A stretch of DNA of 23,752 nucleotides from Ophiostoma sp. CBS 140.51 (taxonomy: Eukaryota > Ascomycota > Sordariomycetes > Ophiostomatales > Ophiostomataceae), in NCBI GenBank assembly GCA_029298735.1, contig JANSLP010000428.1:1-23752 (forward strand), read 5' to 3'. A model generated the notes under the pieces. It was not told the DNA's origin and made no database searches. It was given only the letters and a program-made list of their open reading frames with translations. Position numbers and translations under genes: made by a program. Each line of letters starts with the position of its first letter. Within the stretch, counting starts at the first letter, position 1. Below, piece after piece: positions 19,663-23,752 of the stretch.

Positions 19663-20889
19663 ATGTTCTCCAAGCTCATCTCGACCTCCGCCGTCATCCT
19701 GCTGTCCGCCAGCATGGCTACTGCCCAGACCTCGTCTCTGTGCAACCCCGTCAAGGGCCAGAGTATGTTCTCCTTCCACGTTGATTCGATTTTTTTTGTT
19801 CCCTGCTAACATGATGTAGCCTGCCCGGCTGACCCTGCCTTCGGCGGCCAGGTGACCATCGACTTCACCAAGGGCGCCAGCGAGTACTTCACCCTCGCCG
19901 ACGGCACTACGCTTAACTACGACGCCTCCAAGGGTGCCGCCTTCAGCATCGCCGCCGAGACCAACGCCCCCACCATCACCTCCACAAAGTACCTGTTCTT
20001 CGGTACCGTTGAGGCCGTCATCCAGGTCGCCCCCGGCACTGGTGTCGTCACCTCGTTCGTCCTGCAGTCCGATGACCTCGACGAGATTGACTGGGAGTGG
20101 CTGGGTGGCGACACCGCCCAGGTCCAGACCAACTACTTCTCCAAGGGCGACACCTCCACCTACGACCGTGGTGGATTCTCTCCCGTCAGCAACCCCCAGA
20201 CGGAGTTCCACACCTACACTCTGGACTGGTCGCCCGACGCGGTGGTCTGGTCCATTGACGGCACTGTTGTCCGCACCCTGACCTCCGCCGAGGCCAAGAA
20301 CGGCGCCACCTTCCCCCAGACCCCCATGCAGATCAAGCTCGGCACCTGGGATGCCGGCGCATCGACGCAGCCTGAGGGTACCGTTGAGTGGGCTGGTGGC
20401 CACACTCCCTTCGGCAGCGGCTCGGGCGCCCCCTACGTCGCTTACTACAAGAGCATTACCGTCACCGACCGCTCCAACGGCGTTTCGGGCGCTTCCTCGT
20501 ACTCGTACACCGGCACCAGCGGCACCTACGAGAGCATCAAGGTCAACACCGGCGGCGAGACCAGTGGCAACTCCACCGAGACCACCACCTCCAAGACCTC
20601 GACTAAGACTTCGTCCAAGACCTCCACCTCCACCAAGGCTTCGACCACCTCGACTTCCACCAAGGCCGAGACTACCTCCACCAAGGAGACCACCACCAAG
20701 GCCCAGACCACCGCTACCACCCTGGTCCAGTCCTCGGCTTCCGCCTCGGGCAACAAGACCATCTCGGGCCCTACCCAGACCAAGACCACCACCTCCGCCT
20801 CGACCGTCGCCACCAACGGCGTCGCCAAGGTTGCTGCCAACGTCTTCGGCGCTGCCGGTGCCATGCTGGCTGCCTACGCTCTGCTGTAA
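19663..20889 (+). CDS. GH16 Crh1/Utr2-type chitin-glucan transglycosylase, GPI-anchored
   Basis: Two exons, 19663-19762 and 19820-20889, flank a 57-bp intron (GTATGT donor, GCTAAC branch, TAG acceptor) and give 389 residues. Crh enzymes cut chitin and join it to beta-glucan in the cell wall. A signal peptide covers 1-21 (cleavage after MATA). The mature N-terminus has CNPVKGQTC (Cys27, Cys35). The GH16 catalytic motif DEIDWE is at 121-126, with Glu122 the expected nucleophile, Asp124 the helper and Glu126 the acid/base. TYTLDWSPDAVVWSIDG at 165-181 and MQIKLGTWDAG at 203-213 are family blocks. A Ser/Thr/Lys stalk spans about 280-345 and a hydrophobic GPI signal spans 368-389, with the omega site near Asn366/Gly367. 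No chitin-binding CBM18 is present, as in Crh1. Codons are strongly C-ending, suggesting high expression. A 427-codon antisense open frame is a by-product of this bias. Confidence 0.95.
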
Positions 20890-22518
20890 GCAGGTGGTGT
20901 AGCAAGTCAACACCTTTTGTGATGGAGTTGAAGTGACGGAGTGAAAGTGCTAGAAGGAGACCGTTGTAGATAATAAGATGCAGGGGACGGAAACCCATTT
21001 TCATTTTTGGATGATCTTTTTTATATATATCCTTTTTTTTTGTTGACTCATTTATTCATCTCATGACATTTTCAAGGGCCTTCATTGGAGATATCCCTTT
21101 TTCTTTTGCGATTGTTAGAGCGTTTCGAGACAGAAAGATCAAAAGAGAAGAGTATGGAGTACATAATGCTGACGAGCGTCGATTTCTTTTTCATTGACTT
21201 AATTCATATTGACAATTACTTTTACCTTCGATTCATATCCATCGTGATGTACAGTCTGTTCATACTTCCCCCTTCCCACGCCAAGACTTTATAACAAATC
21301 CCTTCGTCGTTGGAATCCCTCAGGAATACCTGGAATACTAAAAACACAACTAGAAATGAGAATTACCAGGGCCGAGCCAGACGAACCAGGCAAACCAGGC
21401 GACGAAACAGGTCAGTGGACACTGCCCAGAAAAGCGAGGCTCTTTCGCGCCTTGGCCTTCTGGGCCTCTTTTCTTGGCAGATTTTCTGGGAGGTGCTTTG
21501 GTGGTCTTGGGGCTTCTTGGGTGCCCTCATAGGATCTCTTGGGGATTCTTGGGATCTCTTGGATGCTGTCGTTCAATTTGCGCAGGAAACAAATGAAATT
21601 ATCGCTAATTGTCTCACCGAAAACTTTCCAGAATCCGACAAACGCAGAAAGAGCCTCAATTGTCGTGCTTTTTACCTTTTTGTCCTCCATCGCTCCTTCC
21701 TGTTTGTCTTTTTTTTTTTTTTGCACAGCGGACCGCATGGGGCGGCGCTGTCCAAATGGGACACATGAGACGACGGAAAGAGCGCCACAGGTACACTCCA
21801 GGGTCTCCCCAGGCACAGACGCCAACCAATGCAGGTACAAAGAAACAAACAACGCGCCAGCAAGGGACCCCTGCCGATCCCTTTTGCTCTCAAAGTAAAA
21901 AAAAAGCATGGGAAATTAAACATAAAAAGGACCGCTGGCTCTGTGCACGCCCAAAAGGTCTCCGCACGCGTGCGTTCAGTCAAAAAAGGAAAAGAGCAGA
22001 AGTTTATTTCTTTCCTTTTTTTCGCGATCCATATTCCAGTACAATTTTACGTCTCTTCTTCGCTTTGCAATTCTCGTGACTCTTCATCTTTCACTTCCCC
22101 GCCAGATGGCCTCACTCGCCGATTGAGGAGAAGATCGCCTGCTCCCGCTTTGATGCCGCCTCCAGACCCAAAAGTGAAATAAAATGTCCCGCTCTCCGCA
22201 CACAATTTGAAACCGCTGCTACTTGCAAATTGGCGGGTGCAAATCCAATTTACGGCGGCACAAAGAGATAGACAGGACCATGTACCGCTCTTGGGCTGTA
22301 ATAGTTTCTTCCTTATCCTTTTCTCCCCCGCCAAAAACGGGATGCTCTTGCATTTTCGTGTGTTGATATTGCTGACATAACCAAGTTGGTAAACTTTTAG
22401 CGTCTCCACACCGTAAATATCATGTCGCGCAAAGTGGAATCCCTTTAAAAACTCCAGTTCGCGCCGAACGCTCCCATCCAAAACTTGCCTTTCCATCATT
22501 GGAACAGCAGCAGTAACC
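20890..22518. other. Intergenic region between the Crh-type gene and the tRNA
   Basis: The first 150 bases are the 3' flank (AGATAATAAGATG at about 20968; TATATATATCC at about 21022). The rest is low-complexity: a CTTGG-rich repeat at 21502-21563, T-runs at 21709-21722 and A-runs near 21897-21905. Minus-strand frames at 21412-21690 (92 residues, Lys/Pro-rich) and 22047-22499 (150 residues) start with ATG, but neither has a known family or codon bias like the real genes, so they are not called. Confidence 0.45.
21502..21563. repeat. Imperfect CTTGG-rich tandem repeat
   Basis: Units such as GGATCTCTTGG, GGATTCTTGG and GATCTCTTGG follow one another, preceded by related GGTCTTGG and GGCTTCTTGG. 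On the minus strand this reads as a Pro/Arg/Lys-rich tail (EIPRIPKRSYEG...) in an open frame. It looks like a slippage-born low-complexity tract. Confidence 0.5.
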
Positions 22519-22608
22519 GGTCTGTTGGTCTAGTGGTATGATTCTCGCTTAGGGATTACCCTGAGTATAACTTGCGAGAGGTCCCGTGTTCGATCCACGG
22601 ACAGACCC
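22519..22608 (+). tRNA. tRNA-Pro (anticodon AGG) with an 18-nt intron
   Basis: The acceptor stem GGTCTGT pairs perfectly with ACAGACC (22601-22607), with C22608 as discriminator. The A box reads TGGTCTAGTGG, and the T arm CCGTG-TTCGATC-CACGG is intact. The anticodon stem CTCGC/GCGAG encloses TTAGGG...T, giving anticodon AGG at 22551-22553. After G37 an intron occupies 22555-22572 at the canonical 37/38 site; its CCCT can pair with the anticodon, as in other eukaryotic pre-tRNAs. The mature length is 72 nt. A T5 run at 22613-22617 is a good Pol III terminator. It reads CCU, and CCC through inosine 34. Confidence 0.95.
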
Positions 22609-22692
22609 TATCTTTTTATAGATTTTTACTCTTAAGTATACGTTTTTATTACTTTTATATCAAAAATACTTATTTATTTATTTTTACATACG

Positions 22693-22778
22693 AGTACCTT
22701 CCTAGTGGGCGTGGACTTACCTAGGGGTATTGTTAAGTATAACTTACGAGGTTCCGTATTTGATCCACGGACAAGCCT
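22693..22778 (+). pseudogene. Degenerate tRNA-Pro copy
   Basis: A full-length but decayed duplicate of the tRNA at 22519. It keeps CCTAGTGG (box A region), CTAGGG (anticodon loop), the intron piece AAGTATAACTT and TTGATCCACGGACA (box B and acceptor). Many changes are transitions: TGCGAG to TACGAG, CCCGTGTTCG to TCCGTATTTG. Those at TG or CA dinucleotides are the RIP pattern. The acceptor stem no longer pairs. The similarity also runs into the 3' flank (CATCTTT). Confidence 0.8.
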
Positions 22779-22839
22779 CATCTTTAATTTATTTCTTACT
22801 TCTATTATTATCTTGTCTACTCCAATATTGACTGAATTA

Positions 22840-22885
22840 ACTTTTTAAGTGTGCGAGTGCCTTCTCAGTGAGCGAGATCACGATC
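22840..22885 (+). pseudogene. Fragment of a third tRNA-Pro-like copy
   Basis: CGAGTGCCTTCTCAGTGAGCG matches CGAGTACCTTCCTAGTGGGCG at the 5' end of the copy at 22693. The preceding CTTTTTAAGT is AT-rich, as is the sequence before that copy. The 3' half is missing. This is a short match, so it is less certain. Confidence 0.4.
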
Positions 22886-23092
22886 TGAATCCTTTGCCAG
22901 CGCACAGAGCGATTGCTGCTGACCTAACGGCAGTGGCCAAAAGTAAAAGACGAGAGAAGAGAAAGAAAGTCAAGCATACATAGAAAGGATACAATAAACA
23001 GAAATTTCCCTACTGCAGTGAAAGAGAAGGTATGGGACATACAAGAATCGAATAAAAAGGCATCAAGAAAAAGTGTTAAGTGCAAAACATTA

Positions 23093-23162
23093 GGGTCTGT
23101 CCGTGGACTAATCACGGGATATCTCGCATGTTATACTCGGGGTAGGTAGCCCGAAGTAAGTT
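23093..23162 (-). pseudogene. Inverted degenerate tRNA-Pro copy (CGG-like anticodon)
   Basis: On the minus strand this reads TTCGGG, an intron-like piece ending CCCCGAGTATAACA, then TGCGAG, a T arm ending GTCCACGG, and ACAGACCC. The second half is nearly identical to the tRNA at 22519, including the intron 3' half. The anticodon loop would be CGG, so the source may be a tRNA-Pro(CGG) gene. The 5' anticodon stem is CTTAC instead of CTCGC (two transitions) and the D arm is unrecognisable, so it is not functional. Confidence 0.7.
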
Positions 23163-23752
23163 GGGGTTGCCTTGCGTCAACAATGTGTTGTGTTCACAGG
23201 TCAGGGTCATTCATGTGGAGAGCGGCTGAACCTGGACCTGCTGTCAACCGTCAAGTCAATCACATAAGAGGTGACGTTTTGTTCAACGGTCGGAGCCGTT
23301 CCAAGGGGTTGAGGGTCGACAAACTAAATGAAAATGAATGACAATGGGTTCTAAGTATGAGAACAAAGAGCGATGGCTGTGGCTGACGAAATTCGGCTGG
23401 GTGCGACAAAATAACGCCGACGGTCTGCCAGTGTAGCACATGTTTATGAACTCAATATGCAATGAGCATGGTTGTACGTCAAAAGTTCATGAAGCTTTGA
23501 CTTTTATATCGCATGTCGTACGTCGTACAGAACGTTTGACAATAGGAGTAAACATCCATGTTCAATAAAGAGACAGAAATAGTATCAAACCCCATAAGGT
23601 GTAAGATGATATGATTGTTCTCTCGGTATTAATCAGATTCATTTATTTGTTTTTTTTTCGATTTTCTGTTCTCGTTGCTCTCTGTGAATGTAATGTTCGA
23701 TCTTCAATTTTCAACTTTATGAGCCGCTTCTCTCTCCGTACTCTTCATTCTC
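23163..23752. other. Right edge, no gene seen
   Basis: Nothing beyond short motifs is visible: an AACGG/CCGTT inverted pair at 23285-23300 and a GTCGTAC duplication near 23517-23530. The last 120 bases become T/C-rich on the plus strand, which may lead into a gene outside the window. Confidence 0.4.

Larger units (their letters stand above)
22609..23092. other. AT-rich decayed stretch next to the tRNA
   Basis: The sequence turns visibly AT-rich right after the tRNA (runs such as TTATTTATTTATTTTTAC) and carries the tRNA-like copies. No open reading frame of note and no transposase or LTR ends are seen. The composition and transitions fit RIP-type decay of duplicated sequence (inference). Confidence 0.4.

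Noticed and set aside
19630..20913. 427-codon open frame on the minus strand opposite the Crh-type gene
   Set aside because: It is antisense to a clearly recognised GH16 gene with strong C-ending codon bias. The product is Gly/Leu/Val low-complexity, as expected for a shadow, and shows no domain.
22047..22499. 150-codon ATG frame on the minus strand next to the tRNA
   Set aside because: Composition is fairly normal but there is no family match I can recognise and no codon bias, so it is left as a possible hypothetical.

Overview
The window reads as nuclear DNA of a filamentous ascomycete, probably a Sordariomycete or close relative (inference). The reasons are short spliceosomal introns (57, 57 and 107 bp) with GTAAGT/GTATGT donors and CTAAC-like branch sites, pyrimidine-rich leaders, a GPI-anchored Crh cell-wall transglycosylase, and transition-rich, RIP-like decay of repeats. 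Five protein-coding genes and one intron-containing tRNA are well supported. Most of the rest is intergenic.

Layout. (1) 0.5-3.2 kb holds a convergent pair: an MFSD5-type molybdate-anion transporter (+) and a SIRT5-like sirtuin (-), with 157 bp between the stop codons. (2) 3.2-7.3 kb holds an orphan Cys-rich single-pass membrane protein with one intron. It is followed by decayed copies of its own family (about 6.0-6.44 and 6.65-7.245 kb), and a still weaker remnant may lie upstream. (3) 7.49-9.07 kb holds a two-exon Dal5/ACS-type MFS permease on the minus strand with GATA-factor motifs upstream. (4) 9.07-19.66 kb is 10.6 kb in which no protein gene could be supported. It contains alternating polypurine and polypyrimidine blocks, short repeats, palindromes and a dense cluster of STRE-like CCCCT/AGGGG pentamers at 16.67-17.86 kb. 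(5) 19.66-20.89 kb holds a GH16 Crh1/Utr2-type chitin-glucan transglycosylase with a signal peptide, Ser/Thr-rich stalk and GPI signal. (6) 20.9-23.75 kb holds low-complexity sequence, then a tRNA-Pro(AGG) gene with an 18-nt intron, followed by an AT-rich stretch carrying at least two degenerate tRNA-Pro copies and a third fragment.

The genes do not form a pathway or cluster. Two are transporters (molybdate; an organic anion or vitamin-type substrate), one is an NAD-dependent deacylase, and two act at the cell surface. The points most worth following are the decayed local paralog family, the RIP-like tRNA-Pro copies and the large non-coding block with the STRE-like cluster.
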